DNA of 27,560 nucleotides. It comes from an uncultured Acidiphilium sp. (GTDB taxonomy: Bacteria > Bacillota > Clostridia > Christensenellales > Borkfalkiaceae). The stretch's first letter is position 1. Every line of letters starts with the position of its first letter. Of this stretch, positions 7,223 through 15,635 are shown one piece after another. Where the stretch lies: NCBI GenBank assembly GCA_902495325.1, contig CABUWK010000028.1, forward strand, positions 1-27,560. Reading direction: 5' to 3'. Made by a program: the position numbers and the translations under genes. The notes beneath the pieces were generated by a model that did no database searches, was not told the origin of the DNA, and saw only the letters and a list, made by a program, of their open reading frames with translations.

Positions 7223-8127
7223 AAACGATTGCCGCGCTGATAAAGCGCAACGTAAAAATGTATTTTAAGGATAAGGGGATGTTTTTCAGCTCGCTGATCA
7301 CCCCGGTGATCCTTCTCGTTCTGTATGCCACTTTTTTGAAAAAGGTATACGACGATTCTTTCCGTTCCGCCCTGAAAGAAGCCGGCGCGACGGTGAGCGA
7401 CGCCGTGATAAACGGTTGCGTGGGCGGGCAGCTCGTATCCTCTCTTCTGGCGGTAAGCTGCGTTACCGTGGCGTTCTGTTCCAATCTGCTGACGATCAAG
7501 GACAAGACGAGCGGGGCGATCCGCGATCTTACCGTTTCCCCCGTAAAGGCGGGAACGCTCGGACTGTGTTATTTTCTTTCCTCCTTTTTTTCCACGCTGA
7601 TCATCGGTTTCACGGCGACGGCGGCGAGCCTTATTTATCTGGCGGCGGTCGGGTGGTATCTCACCGCGGCGGACGTGTTCCTTCTTCTTTTGAACGTTCT
7701 TCTTCTCACTGCGTTCGGAACGGCGTTTTCTTCCTGTGTGAATTTCTTCCTCTCGACGGACGGGCAGGCTTCCGCCGTGGGTACGATCGTCAGCGCGGGG
7801 TACGGCTTTCTCTGCGGCGCGTATATGCCCATTTCGAATTTCGGAGAAGGGCTCAGAAACACCCTTGCTTTTCTGCCCGGAACTTACGGCACCAGCCTCC
7901 TTCGGAAAACGATGCTTCGCGGCTCGTTCGAAGAAATGGCGAAACAGGGTTTCCCCGCGGAAGTCGTGGACGGGATCCGCGACAGTGTGGATTGCAACGT
8001 TTACTTTTTCGGCACCCGCGTGGAAACGGGTGCGATGTATCTCATTCTTGCGGGAAGCGTTCTGCTGCTTGTCGGGCTTTATATCGCATTTCATATGATC
8101 GCCGGCAAAAAGCGTAACGGCAGATAA
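7219..8127 (+). CDS. ABC-2 type permease (exporter 2, DrrB-like)
   Basis: The 302-residue membrane subunit begins with a cytoplasmic segment (IAALIKRNVKMYFKDKG) typical of ABC-2 permeases. A first membrane helix (about 23-42) is followed by an external loop containing one cysteine. Five further hydrophobic segments follow between about 75 and 298. The sequence NLLTIKDKTSGAIRDLTVSPVK between helices 2 and 3 and FLPGTYGTSLLRKTML before the last external loop match the DrrB/NodJ layout. The ATGA overlap with the DrrA-like ATPase implies a stoichiometric pair. The two exporters share one operon, so they may act on related substrates or under the same stress. Confidence 0.87.
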   Translation: MKTIAALIKRNVKMYFKDKGMFFSSLITPVILLVLYATFLKKVYDDSFRSALKEAGATVSDAVINGCVGGQLVSSLLAVSCVTVAFCSNLLTIKDKTSGAIRDLTVSPVKAGTLGLCYFLSSFFSTLIIGFTATAASLIYLAAVGWYLTAADVFLLLLNVLLLTAFGTAFSSCVNFFLSTDGQASAVGTIVSAGYGFLCGAYMPISNFGEGLRNTLAFLPGTYGTSLLRKTMLRGSFEEMAKQGFPAEVVDGIRDSVDCNVYFFGTRVETGAMYLILAGSVLLLVGLYIAFHMIAGKKRNGR

Positions 8128-8176
8128 ACCGGGAAATGCGCGAAACCGGAAAATGCGTGAAAACCGGAAAGCTCTG
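8126..8176 (+). repeat. Three imperfect 17-bp tandem repeats
   Basis: Three 17-bp units follow directly: AAACCGGGAAATGCGCG (8126-8142), AAACCGGAAAATGCGTG (8143-8159) and AAAACCGGAAAGCTCTG (8160-8176). They fill most of the gap between the second permease and the glycosyltransferase. A short CCGGC/GCCGG hairpin follows near 8200-8217. Confidence 0.6.
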
Positions 8177-8237
8177 AGGGGCAAAACGATCCGGGACGTC
8201 CGGCGGTTCATGCCGGCAGACGATGGAGAAATTACGA

Positions 8238-9752
8238 ATGACGAACGAAATCACGGCTGAAAACAAAAAAACGGAAAAGGGAAAGCTCTTTCTTTTTCTT
8301 CATATCGCGTTGCTGTGCGTCGGGGCGGCGATCTATATCCCGTCTGCCTTTTTCGACGCGCTCTGGTTTGACGAGGCTTATACCGTAGGACTTCTGAGCA
8401 GGAATCTTTTCGAACTCGTCCGCTGGTCGGTACACGACGTGCACCCGCCCCTTTACTATGCTCTTCTGAAAATTTTCACCCTTCCTTTCGGCGGAACGGT
8501 GATCTCCATGCGTCTGCTTTCCGCGGCGTGTTATCTTTTGTTCGCGGCGATCGGGCTTTCCCACATCCGAAAGGATTTCGGAGAGAAGACGGGGCTTTAT
8601 TTTACTTTTTTCTCGTTGTTTCTCGGGGCGGGGCTTTTTTATGCGTTGCAGATCAGAATGTACTCGCTCGCATGCGTTTTCGTCACCCTTGCCGCCGTTT
8701 ACGCGCGGCGGGTTTACGTTGCCCCTTGCAGAAAGAATACCGCCTTGTTCGTCCTTTTTTCCGTTCTTTCCGCCTATACCCATCACTTTGCCCTGTTTAC
8801 CGTTGCATGCGTGAATCTCGCGATGCTTTCCGAAGAGAAAAAGAGGTTCGGCAACTTTAAAAACTGGTGGGGAAGGGCTTGGTGGCAGATCGGTTGTTAT
8901 CTGCCCGGCGCGGCGATTTTCCTCTATCAGATCGTGAACGGCGGCGCAAGCTGGATCACCTTCGATTCCCCCGATTGGGTGTTCGATTTCTGCTTTTATC
9001 CCTTTGCGGGAAAACAGCTGGAAGACGTGATTCCGCACGGCACCGTCGCTTATTATGCGGCAGGCGGCGGGTTGGTTGCTTTATGGACGGCTGCCGTTGT
9101 TTTTACCGTGAATCTTTTTCAGAAAAAGAAAATAAAACTTCCCGCAACGGAATATGCCCTCAGAACGATCGGCTATCTGCTTGCGATCACGATTTTCGTT
9201 TCCTTTTTCCGCCCCGTTTACTATGTTCGCTACACGATGACGTTTTTCGGGCTCACCTGCTTCGTGTTTGCTTCCGCTCTGTCGGCGATCGGGTCGAAAA
9301 GGGTGAAGGCGGCGGTTTTATGCCTGATTGCGGCGGCGTTTGCCGGAAACGGGTACTTCCTCGAAAAAGCGGATTTTTCGAGCGGTTACGACGATATGAT
9401 CGCCTATGTGTCGGAAGATCTGAAAGAGGGAGATATCTTCTTTTCGGACAATTGCGTCGAATATGTGTTTACCGTATCGTTTCCCGAGGTGACGTGTTAT
9501 TTTGCGAATTGCAGCGGTTGGCACGTGGAAAAAGCTTATCGGGCGTTCGGGGAAAATTGCTATGTGGTACCTGATGTGGATTGCGAAGAGCTCACTTCTC
9601 TTGGCGGGCGCGTGTGGGTGGTAAGCGGCGAAAGAACGGAGGCTTTTTTAAGCGGGAGGGAAGAGTGGTCGCTTGTAAAGAGCGAAACCTTTCATACCGA
9701 ATATCAGGATAAAACATACCGCGTCGCTCTTTACGAAAAACAAACGGACTGA
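8238..9752 (+). CDS. GT39/ArnT-like polytopic glycosyltransferase
   Basis: A 504-residue membrane protein with about ten hydrophobic segments in the first 350 residues and a soluble, strand-rich C-terminal domain (about 370-504) presumed to face outward. After the first helix comes LWFDEAYT (D45-E46), the acidic pair that binds metal and lipid-phosphate in GT-C enzymes, and then HDVHPPLYY (66-74), a phrase shared by PMT/ArnT-like proteins. Such enzymes move a sugar from a polyprenyl-phosphate donor onto protein, lipid or wall polymer. ATG 8238 is chosen because GGAG lies eight bases upstream; ATG 8223 is in frame but lacks a site. It follows the exporter operon by 110 nt and may be co-transcribed. 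A strong terminator ends it. Acceptor and donor are unknown. Confidence 0.8.
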   Translation: MTNEITAENKKTEKGKLFLFLHIALLCVGAAIYIPSAFFDALWFDEAYTVGLLSRNLFELVRWSVHDVHPPLYYALLKIFTLPFGGTVISMRLLSAACYLLFAAIGLSHIRKDFGEKTGLYFTFFSLFLGAGLFYALQIRMYSLACVFVTLAAVYARRVYVAPCRKNTALFVLFSVLSAYTHHFALFTVACVNLAMLSEEKKRFGNFKNWWGRAWWQIGCYLPGAAIFLYQIVNGGASWITFDSPDWVFDFCFYPFAGKQLEDVIPHGTVAYYAAGGGLVALWTAAVVFTVNLFQKKKIKLPATEYALRTIGYLLAITIFVSFFRPVYYVRYTMTFFGLTCFVFASALSAIGSKRVKAAVLCLIAAAFAGNGYFLEKADFSSGYDDMIAYVSEDLKEGDIFFSDNCVEYVFTVSFPEVTCYFANCSGWHVEKAYRAFGENCYVVPDVDCEELTSLGGRVWVVSGERTEAFLSGREEWSLVKSETFHTEYQDKTYRVALYEKQTD

Positions 9753-9770
9753 AGCTAAAAAATGCCGATC

Positions 9771-9809
9771 AAAACCCCGTCGCACGGAAAATGCGGCGGG
9801 GTTTTAATT
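9771..9809. terminator. Terminator after glycosyltransferase
   Basis: AAAACCCCG-T-CGCA (9771-9784) pairs with TGCG-G-CGGGGTTTT (9792-9805) around a 7-nt loop, with a T-run on the plus strand. The A-run on the 5' side means it could also serve the convergent minus-strand gene ending at 9898. Confidence 0.8.
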
Positions 9810-9897
9810 TGTCAGCCTATAAGTCGTTTATCCGACGATTTATTACGGAAATTTTAAATGGATAAAGGAGCTTGCGGGGCGGGATGGTAAAATGGTT

Positions 9898-11172
9898 TCA
9901 GTTTGCTTTGAAACGGGTGCTTTTTGCTTCCGACGGATCGAACCCGACTTTAACGTTGTCCGTCGTGCGCGATTTCAGTGCGCCGATCGGGTGTTCGTCC
10001 GTTTCGAAACGATAGTCTTTCCCTCTCGCGGCGATATAATCTTTGATCACCTTGTGTGAGGGCATGCCGGAAACCGGGGCGCAGAATTTCCCGCGGTAGG
10101 CAAAATATCTGTCCTTTTCTCCGACGTCCGAAACGTTTTTATAGTCCTCGAGATCGCCCGTGAACTGTACGGTGGAGGAGAGAATATCCCGCACGTAGGC
10201 AATGTTTTCGTGCAGGGAAAGGGGCTCGGGGAAAACGGGGTCTTTTATGATTTCGTCGTAATCTTTTTTCAGCTTTTTCTTCACGATTTTTCTCACGGCG
10301 TGAAGATGCGAAAGTTCCGTTTCGAAATAAAACTCCCAAAGTTTTTTGATCCGTTTGTCCGTTTCCGTGTTGTAATTCGACCAGTACAGATAGCATTCCG
10401 CGAATTCGTGCCATAACAGGCACGCCAAGGGGTCGGCGGAAGCGTCGATCAGGCTTCCGTATTGGGTCACATGTTCCTCTTCCACCAGGGCGATCTCTTC
10501 GTAAAGCTTTCTGCCGGCGTCGTTCCGGTAGGTCGCGGAACCGTTCATATAAAAATTCATCGTCTGCTGTTCCGCCGCGGTGATGATCATGGTGCAGAGA
10601 ACGGTCTGCGTATCGTCTTTAGTGGAATCGACGGGCTTTTTCACGTTATCGAACGGGTGGCGGTGGTGGGAAACGGTCGGGCGCGCCGGCATGATTTCCG
10701 TATAGTTCCCCACAAGGGTTTCCGCATGGATACCCTCGTCGTTTTCAAGCAGATCGGAATAGCGGTAAAGGTGGTCGAAGTCCTCGAGCAAGGCAAAGTC
10801 GAGGGCTTTTTTTACCGAAAAGTTCTTTTCTTTCTTCGCAAGCTCCGCCGTGAGATCCACGGCTAACTGTTCGTAAGAAATGGTGGTTTCGAGAAAGGTT
10901 TCGTCGATCGGCTTTAAGTTGGCGAGCTTCTGTTGCTGCTCCTTTTCGAGAAAACGAAGAAAGGCGAGCTGTCTGCGGAAATCGTTGTCTTCCGTGGTGC
11001 GCTGCAACTGGTGGGAGAACCAGTTGGCTTCGAATTCGGCACCGCAGGCAAGGATGATCCTTGTCTTCGTATAAGGGTCGACTTCGTTTTTGTCGTAAGC
11101 CTTGGGGTAAAGTTTCTGTACGGGTTCGAGATACTCTTCGGCATCCGCCGCTTTTTCGAGAAACGGGTTCAT
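9898..11172 (-). CDS. Ferritin-like diiron-site protein, function unknown
   Basis: This 424-residue soluble, mostly helical protein has no signal peptide. The central region holds the complete ligand pattern of a diiron four-helix bundle: E201 in AAEQQTM, E231-x-x-H234 in EEEHVTQY, E256 in WHEFAEC, and E286-x-x-H289 in ETELSHLH. The spacing of two paired helices matches ferritins, rubrerythrins and related oxygenases. The N-terminal half (E46, E76, E101, then D131-x-x-H134) shows a weaker echo of the same layout and may be a degenerate first bundle. Plausible roles are peroxide or oxygen detoxification, iron handling or substrate oxidation, but the length and N-terminal half do not match a family I can name. 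The start is supported by AAAGGAG nine bases upstream. It is monocistronic. Confidence 0.7.
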   Translation of the reverse strand: MNPFLEKAADAEEYLEPVQKLYPKAYDKNEVDPYTKTRIILACGAEFEANWFSHQLQRTTEDNDFRRQLAFLRFLEKEQQQKLANLKPIDETFLETTISYEQLAVDLTAELAKKEKNFSVKKALDFALLEDFDHLYRYSDLLENDEGIHAETLVGNYTEIMPARPTVSHHRHPFDNVKKPVDSTKDDTQTVLCTMIITAAEQQTMNFYMNGSATYRNDAGRKLYEEIALVEEEHVTQYGSLIDASADPLACLLWHEFAECYLYWSNYNTETDKRIKKLWEFYFETELSHLHAVRKIVKKKLKKDYDEIIKDPVFPEPLSLHENIAYVRDILSSTVQFTGDLEDYKNVSDVGEKDRYFAYRGKFCAPVSGMPSHKVIKDYIAARGKDYRFETDEHPIGALKSRTTDNVKVGFDPSEAKSTRFKAN

Positions 11173-11504
11173 GATAATATTCTCCTTTTTGCTTGTTTCG
11201 CGTACCGCCGTTCCCGAAGGGGCACGACCGGCACGGTTTTATTATTCCCGTTTTGTCTCCGTTTAAACGCACCCTTTTCTTTTTTTCGGCATAGGATTGG
11301 AAGGGGGGTTGTCTGCGGAACGGATCTCCTTCGGAAAAGCGGGTTTTCGCACGTTTTGTTTTGTGCGGGGTAAGAGATGACGATATATGTCGTTTTCTTT
11401 GTTTTTCACCCCGTGATTTCAAAATCGTGTTTTCGTGTCTTTTTGCTCAATATTGAAAGATAATATAAGTTACATAAAAATATTTATTAATTATTTGAAA
11501 TCGC
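11173..11504. other. Divergent intergenic region
   Basis: I find no convincing gene in this stretch between the divergent diiron and glm transcription units. The minus strand would give a long leader for the diiron gene, with a CCC-CTTC-GGG hairpin set inside GCCG/CGGC arms near 11205-11235. A small palindrome, ACGATATATGTCGT, lies near 11380-11393 and could be an operator. 11450-11504 is strongly AT-rich, as expected around divergent promoters, but I cannot place a convincing minus-strand -35/-10 pair. Confidence 0.4.
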
Positions 11505-11533
11505 TTGACGTTTTTTTTGTGTTATATTATAAT
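11505..11533 (+). promoter_or_regulatory. Promoter of the glm operon
   Basis: TTGACG (11505-11510), a 17-bp spacer rich in T, and TATAAT (11528-11533) lie 150 bases upstream of the first amino-sugar gene. Confidence 0.8.
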
Positions 11534-11538
11534 ATTGG

Positions 11539-11683
11539 TCATGTTGAGCCTTAAATACGGCTTTCATGATTTTTAAAATCGGGGGTCGGTTTTCCGGGCA
11601 TGCCGGAACGGCGAATGATAGCAAATGCTAAGCCTGCCGGTAAAAGAATCATACGTCCGCAAATGCGGAAAGGGAGAGGATCT
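11539..11683 (+). promoter_or_regulatory. Structured 5' leader of glm operon with early hairpin
   Basis: Right at the predicted transcript start, TCATG (11539-11543) pairs with CATGA (11565-11569) and AGCC (11547-11550) with GGCT (11559-11562). TTTTT follows, resembling a weak terminator or a 5' stabilising hairpin. The rest of the leader has further hairpin potential: CCGG-GCATG-CCGG near 11595-11607, AGCAAATGCT near 11619-11628 and CCGCAAATGCGG near 11656-11667. I looked for the glmS ribozyme core and did not recognise it. The leader could be an attenuator or simply a stable UTR. Confidence 0.35.
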
Positions 11684-12460
11684 ATGGAAAATACGAAAGC
11701 TCTGGAAGAGAGATTTCCGGGCGTTGTTTTCCGCGGTGAGATCGAAATCGGAGAAAACGTTTCGATCGCCGGGGAATGCGTCCTTTCGGGTAACGTAAAA
11801 ATTTCCGACGGGGTTACGATCGAGCGGGGAAACGTTCTGATCGACGTCACGATCGGCGAAAACTGTTATTTTTATGCAAACAGCCGCGCGGAGCGGTCGT
11901 CTTTCGGAAGCCGGTGCGAGGTGTATCCGAATAACTTCGTCAGGGATTCCTCCTTCGGCGAGGAATGCGTTCTTTATCCGAATAATTTTGCGGATAAGCT
12001 CACGATGGGAAAGGGTTCGAGCCTTTCGTTCAGCCATGCGGAAAATGCGGTCGTCGGCGAGGGCGTTTCCGTCGGACCGTACGCCCGTCTGCGCCCGGAG
12101 GCAAAAATCGGAAAGAATGCGAAAATCGGAAATTTCGTGGAGATCAAAAATTCCGTCGTGGGAGAAGGTTCCAAGGTTTCCCATCTTGCGTATGTGGGCG
12201 ATTGCGATATGGGCAGGGAATGCAATATCGGATGCGGCGCGATCTTCGTCAATTACGACGGGAAAAATAAACATCGCTCCGTCGTGGGGGACGATTGTTT
12301 TATCGGCAGCAACTGCAACGTGATCGCTCCCGTGAATCTGGCGGAAGGGTCTTACGTCTGCGCCGGCACGACCGTTACGGAAGATACGGAGCAGGGCGAT
12401 TTCGTGATCGGGCGGAGCCGTCAGGAAAATAAAAAAGGAAAGGGAAGGAGATACAGATAA
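11684..12460 (+). CDS. Stand-alone GlmU-type acetyltransferase (left-handed beta-helix)
   Basis: The 258-residue product is built from hexapeptide repeats (IGENVSIAG, IGKNAKIGN, VVGDDCFIG) that fold as a left-handed beta-helix. Residues about 128-250 follow the C-terminal acetyltransferase half of GlmU closely: RLRP (135-138), KIGNFVE (147-153), SHLAYVGD with the presumed catalytic His167, NYDGKNKH (190-197) and AGTTVTED (227-234). GlmU uses this half to make GlcNAc-1-P from GlcN-1-P and acetyl-CoA. The N-terminal uridylyltransferase domain (G-x-G-T-R-M nucleotide loop) is absent; only more hexapeptides precede. ATG 11684 is chosen for GGGAGAGG just upstream. The glmM start follows immediately, so the pathway role is strongly supported. 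UDP-GlcNAc formation must be completed by a uridylyltransferase elsewhere. Confidence 0.8.
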   Translation: MENTKALEERFPGVVFRGEIEIGENVSIAGECVLSGNVKISDGVTIERGNVLIDVTIGENCYFYANSRAERSSFGSRCEVYPNNFVRDSSFGEECVLYPNNFADKLTMGKGSSLSFSHAENAVVGEGVSVGPYARLRPEAKIGKNAKIGNFVEIKNSVVGEGSKVSHLAYVGDCDMGRECNIGCGAIFVNYDGKNKHRSVVGDDCFIGSNCNVIAPVNLAEGSYVCAGTTVTEDTEQGDFVIGRSRQENKKGKGRRYR

Positions 12461-12461
12461 T

Positions 12462-13781
12462 ATGGGACTGTTTTTCGGTACGGACGGATTGAGAGGGATC
12501 GTGAACGAAGATCTCACGCATGAGATCGCCTATAAATGCGGAAACGCGCTTTCGGTGCTGAAGGAAAAGCCCGTCGTCGTGATCGGGCGGGATACGAGAG
12601 TGACGGGGGAATATCTTACCCTTGCCGTTGCCCTCGGTGCGATGAGCGGTGGCGCGAAGGTGATCGATATCGGGCTTTGCCCTACGGCGGGCATCGCCTA
12701 TCTCACGAAAAAGCTCGGCGCCGATTACGGCGTGGTCATCAGCGCGTCGCACAATCCGAAAGAGTATAACGGCATTAAAATATTCGACAAGAACGGCTAT
12801 AAGCTCGGCGATAAAGAAGAAGAACGGGTGGAACGCTGTTTTATCCGCAATAAGATCAACGAGTACGACGGGGTAGGTTCTTACGAACAACGCCCGAACG
12901 CCGTGCGGTTATACGAAGATTTTCTCACCGGCGTGAAAGGGGTTTCTCTTGCGGGGCTTTCCGTCGTTCTCGACGGGGCGAACGGGGCGGCGTCACGCAT
13001 TGCGCCCGAAGTTTTCCGCAAGCTCGGGGCGTCCGTCGTGGCGACGAACTGCCGCGCGGACGGGCTTCTTATCAACGACAATTGCGGCGCGCTTCATCCG
13101 GAAACTCTCGTTTCCCGTATGAAACGGTATAATGCGGACGTCGGGTTTGCCTTCGACGGCGATTCCGACCGTCTGATCGCGGTGACGGCGGACGGAAGAA
13201 TCGTCGACGGCGACGCCATTATTTATATTCTCGCATGCTATCTGAAAAAGCACGGGGAACTCAAAGGGGATACCGCCGTCGGTACGAGCCACACGAATAT
13301 GGCGATTGAACACGCTCTTGCCGGAAAAGGCATCTCCTTCATCCGTACCGATATCGGCGATAAGTACGTGTTGCAGAAACTCATTGAAAAAGATTTGTCC
13401 GTCGGCGGCGAGCAGTCGGGGCATATCATTCTCAAAAACTATCACACCACGGGAGACGGTATTCTGACGGCAATTTTCCTCGCGTCCGTTCTGGCGGAGG
13501 AAAAAACGACCCTGGAAGCGCTTGCCGACGTCACGCCCTATCCGCAGGTCAATCTGAACATCGTGGTGGAAGATAAGCTGAAGATCATTAACAGCGAAGA
13601 ACTTTCGGAAGAAGTCGCGCTGCTCAAAAATAAACTCGGTCACGGCGGGCGCATCATGGTGAGGGCTTCCGGCACGGAGCCGAAGATCCGGATCATGGTG
13701 GAAAGCAAAAACGAAGAGACAAATCGGGAATATGCCGAGCTTCTGGAAAAGATCGTCCGGAAAGCCGACGGGGAGAGATAA
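12462..13781 (+). CDS. glmM: Phosphoglucosamine mutase
   Basis: GlmM interconverts glucosamine-6-phosphate and glucosamine-1-phosphate in the cytoplasm on the route to peptidoglycan. The 439-residue length is normal. Diagnostic sites in order are FGTDGLRG (5-12), the phosphoserine loop SASHNP (94-99, active S96), the Mg2+ loop DGDSDR (232-237), the sugar-recognition loop GGEQSGH (315-321) and the phosphate-binding loop RASGTEPKIR (401-410). GEQSGH distinguishes GlmM from phosphomannomutases. GGAAGGAG provides the ribosome binding site. It begins one base after the acetyltransferase stop and ends 3 nt before glmS, so the three genes form one compact operon in pathway order reversed. Confidence 0.93.
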   Translation: MGLFFGTDGLRGIVNEDLTHEIAYKCGNALSVLKEKPVVVIGRDTRVTGEYLTLAVALGAMSGGAKVIDIGLCPTAGIAYLTKKLGADYGVVISASHNPKEYNGIKIFDKNGYKLGDKEEERVERCFIRNKINEYDGVGSYEQRPNAVRLYEDFLTGVKGVSLAGLSVVLDGANGAASRIAPEVFRKLGASVVATNCRADGLLINDNCGALHPETLVSRMKRYNADVGFAFDGDSDRLIAVTADGRIVDGDAIIYILACYLKKHGELKGDTAVGTSHTNMAIEHALAGKGISFIRTDIGDKYVLQKLIEKDLSVGGEQSGHIILKNYHTTGDGILTAIFLASVLAEEKTTLEALADVTPYPQVNLNIVVEDKLKIINSEELSEEVALLKNKLGHGGRIMVRASGTEPKIRIMVESKNEETNREYAELLEKIVRKADGER

Positions 13782-13784
13782 ACA

Positions 13785-15575
13785 ATGTGCGGAATAGCCG
13801 GATATATCGGAAAAAAAGAAGCGAAAGGGTTTCTGACGGAAAGTCTGAAACGGTTGGAATACCGCGGGTATGACTCCGCCGGTTGTGCGTTTTTCGGGAA
13901 AGACAAAGAATTTCTCGTGATCCGCAGAACAGGCAGGGTGGAAAATCTTGCAAAAGAAGCGGAAAAGGTGAGCGGGTATACCTGCGGGATCGCTCACACC
14001 CGCTGGGCGACGCACGGCGCGCCGGAAGAAAGAAATGCGCATCCTCAGCTTTCCGCGGGCGGATCGTGGGCTGTGGTTCATAACGGGATTATCGAAAACT
14101 ATAAATCTCTTAAGGAAGGCGAACTTGCCGGCGTTCCGTTTTCGAGCGATACCGATACCGAAACGATCTCGGATCTGCTTGAGAAATACTTGCCGTTATG
14201 TGAGGAAAAACAGGTCGATGATCGGCTTATAGACGGGTTTGTCGAAGCGATTTCCCGCCTGAGGGGAAGCTATGCGATCCTGGCGGCGCGGAAAGGGAAC
14301 GATAAGATCTTTCTTGCCAAAAACAAAAGCCCGCTTTACGTGGCGATCTCCGGCGGAGAGATTTTCGTCGGGAGCGACGTGTGCTGCTTCGAAGGGATTA
14401 CCGACCGTTGTTTCGTGATGGAGGACGGAGATTTTGCGATCGCGGGAGACGGAAAGGTCACGTTTTATAACGACAAGAAGGAAGAACTCGTAAAGAAGCC
14501 CTTCGTGTTCGGACACGTAGGCATTGCGGACGGCAAACGAGGATACCGGCATTTCATGGAAAAAGAGATCGCCGAAATTCCGGAAGTTCTCTCCGCCGTG
14601 ACGGGAAATTATTCCGTCGGTTTTATGGAAGAGAGAATGAACGGCATCAATCTGCTGAAAATCGCTCGGGTAAAACTTGTCGGGTGCGGAACGGCTTACC
14701 ATGCCGCCGTTTACGGGGCGGAACTGATCCGCAAAAATACGGGCATCGAAGCGCAGGCTGTGGTAGCGAGCGAATTTCGTTACGGCGATCCCATTCTCGG
14801 CGAAGATACCCTTTTCGTTGCCGTTTCCCAGAGCGGCGAAACGGCGGATACTCTTGCCGCGCTGGAGCTCGCAAAGAAAAAAGGTGCGGTTACTGTAGCG
14901 GTCACAAACGTTGTTTACAGTGCTATAGCCAGACTTTCCGACGTCGTACTGCCGGTATTTGCCGGGATGGAAATCGCCGTGGCGTCTACGAAAGCGTATG
15001 TGGCGCAACTTACGGTTCTGTATATTCTTGCAAAATTTTTAGCGAGAAAAGATTTTTCCGCCGTGAATCTTTTGCCCGGAAAAGCAAAGGAAGCGCTTGA
15101 AACGGATATCTCGCAAGCGGTGGAAACGATCGGGGAGAAACGGGAGTTGTTTCTGCTCGGGCGAGATCTCGATTACGTGACTGCAGCGGAAGCCGCGCTT
15201 AAAATCAAGGAAGTAGCTTACGTCAACGCAACGGCTTACCGTGCGGGCGAGCTGAAACACGGATTTCTCGCACTTGTGGACGGCGATTCTCTTGCCGTCG
15301 TGTTCGCAACGAGGAAAGATCTGTTTGTTAAAACGCTTTCCGCCGCGGAAGAGGCGAAGGCGAGAGGGGCGAAGCTTGTTTTATTCTCCTGTTTCGGTGC
15401 CGGAAAAGAGCGCGGCGAGTTTGCGGAGATCGTTTCAACATCAGATCTCGGCGAAGAACTTTCGCCCATGCTTTCGATCATCCCCTGGCAAAGGCTTGCG
15501 TATGCGGTGTCCGTCGGAAAAGGGATCGATCCCGACAAGCCGAGAAATCTCGCCAAATCGGTTACGGTGGAATAA
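13785..15575 (+). CDS. glmS: Glutamine-fructose-6-phosphate aminotransferase
   Basis: GlmS makes glucosamine-6-phosphate from fructose-6-phosphate and glutamine, the committed step of amino-sugar synthesis. At 596 residues it is complete. The N-terminal glutaminase has the nucleophile Cys2 in MCGIAGYIG, then HTRWATHG (71-78) and HNGIIENY (99-106). Two SIS domains follow from about residue 285: VGCGTAYHAA, SQSGETADT (fructose-6-P phosphate loop), VASTKAYVAQ, and in the second LGRDLDYVTAAEAALK and GELKHG. The C-terminus PRNLAKSVTVE carries the sugar-opening Lys (K591). No glmS ribozyme lies just upstream, because the glmM gene ends 3 nt away. Any control must act at the operon promoter or elsewhere. 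Confidence 0.95.
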   Translation: MCGIAGYIGKKEAKGFLTESLKRLEYRGYDSAGCAFFGKDKEFLVIRRTGRVENLAKEAEKVSGYTCGIAHTRWATHGAPEERNAHPQLSAGGSWAVVHNGIIENYKSLKEGELAGVPFSSDTDTETISDLLEKYLPLCEEKQVDDRLIDGFVEAISRLRGSYAILAARKGNDKIFLAKNKSPLYVAISGGEIFVGSDVCCFEGITDRCFVMEDGDFAIAGDGKVTFYNDKKEELVKKPFVFGHVGIADGKRGYRHFMEKEIAEIPEVLSAVTGNYSVGFMEERMNGINLLKIARVKLVGCGTAYHAAVYGAELIRKNTGIEAQAVVASEFRYGDPILGEDTLFVAVSQSGETADTLAALELAKKKGAVTVAVTNVVYSAIARLSDVVLPVFAGMEIAVASTKAYVAQLTVLYILAKFLARKDFSAVNLLPGKAKEALETDISQAVETIGEKRELFLLGRDLDYVTAAEAALKIKEVAYVNATAYRAGELKHGFLALVDGDSLAVVFATRKDLFVKTLSAAEEAKARGAKLVLFSCFGAGKERGEFAEIVSTSDLGEELSPMLSIIPWQRLAYAVSVGKGIDPDKPRNLAKSVTVE

Positions 15576-15635
15576 TAACGGTTTTAAACCGCAGGCTTGG
15601 CGATGGGGAATGCCTGCTTTATGATGAGGATTTAC

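Noticed and set aside
8126..8176. CRISPR-like array
   Set aside because: The units are directly adjacent with no spacers, only three in number, and diverged.
7144..8211. Long minus-strand open frames opposite the ABC permease, glmM and hydA genes
   Set aside because: They are mirror frames of strongly coding plus-strand genes, with Arg/His-rich composition and no family motifs.
11505..11683. Possible glmS ribozyme in the leader of the glm operon
   Set aside because: The conserved core of the ribozyme could not be recognised, and glmS is the third gene, not the first. Only generic hairpins are visible.
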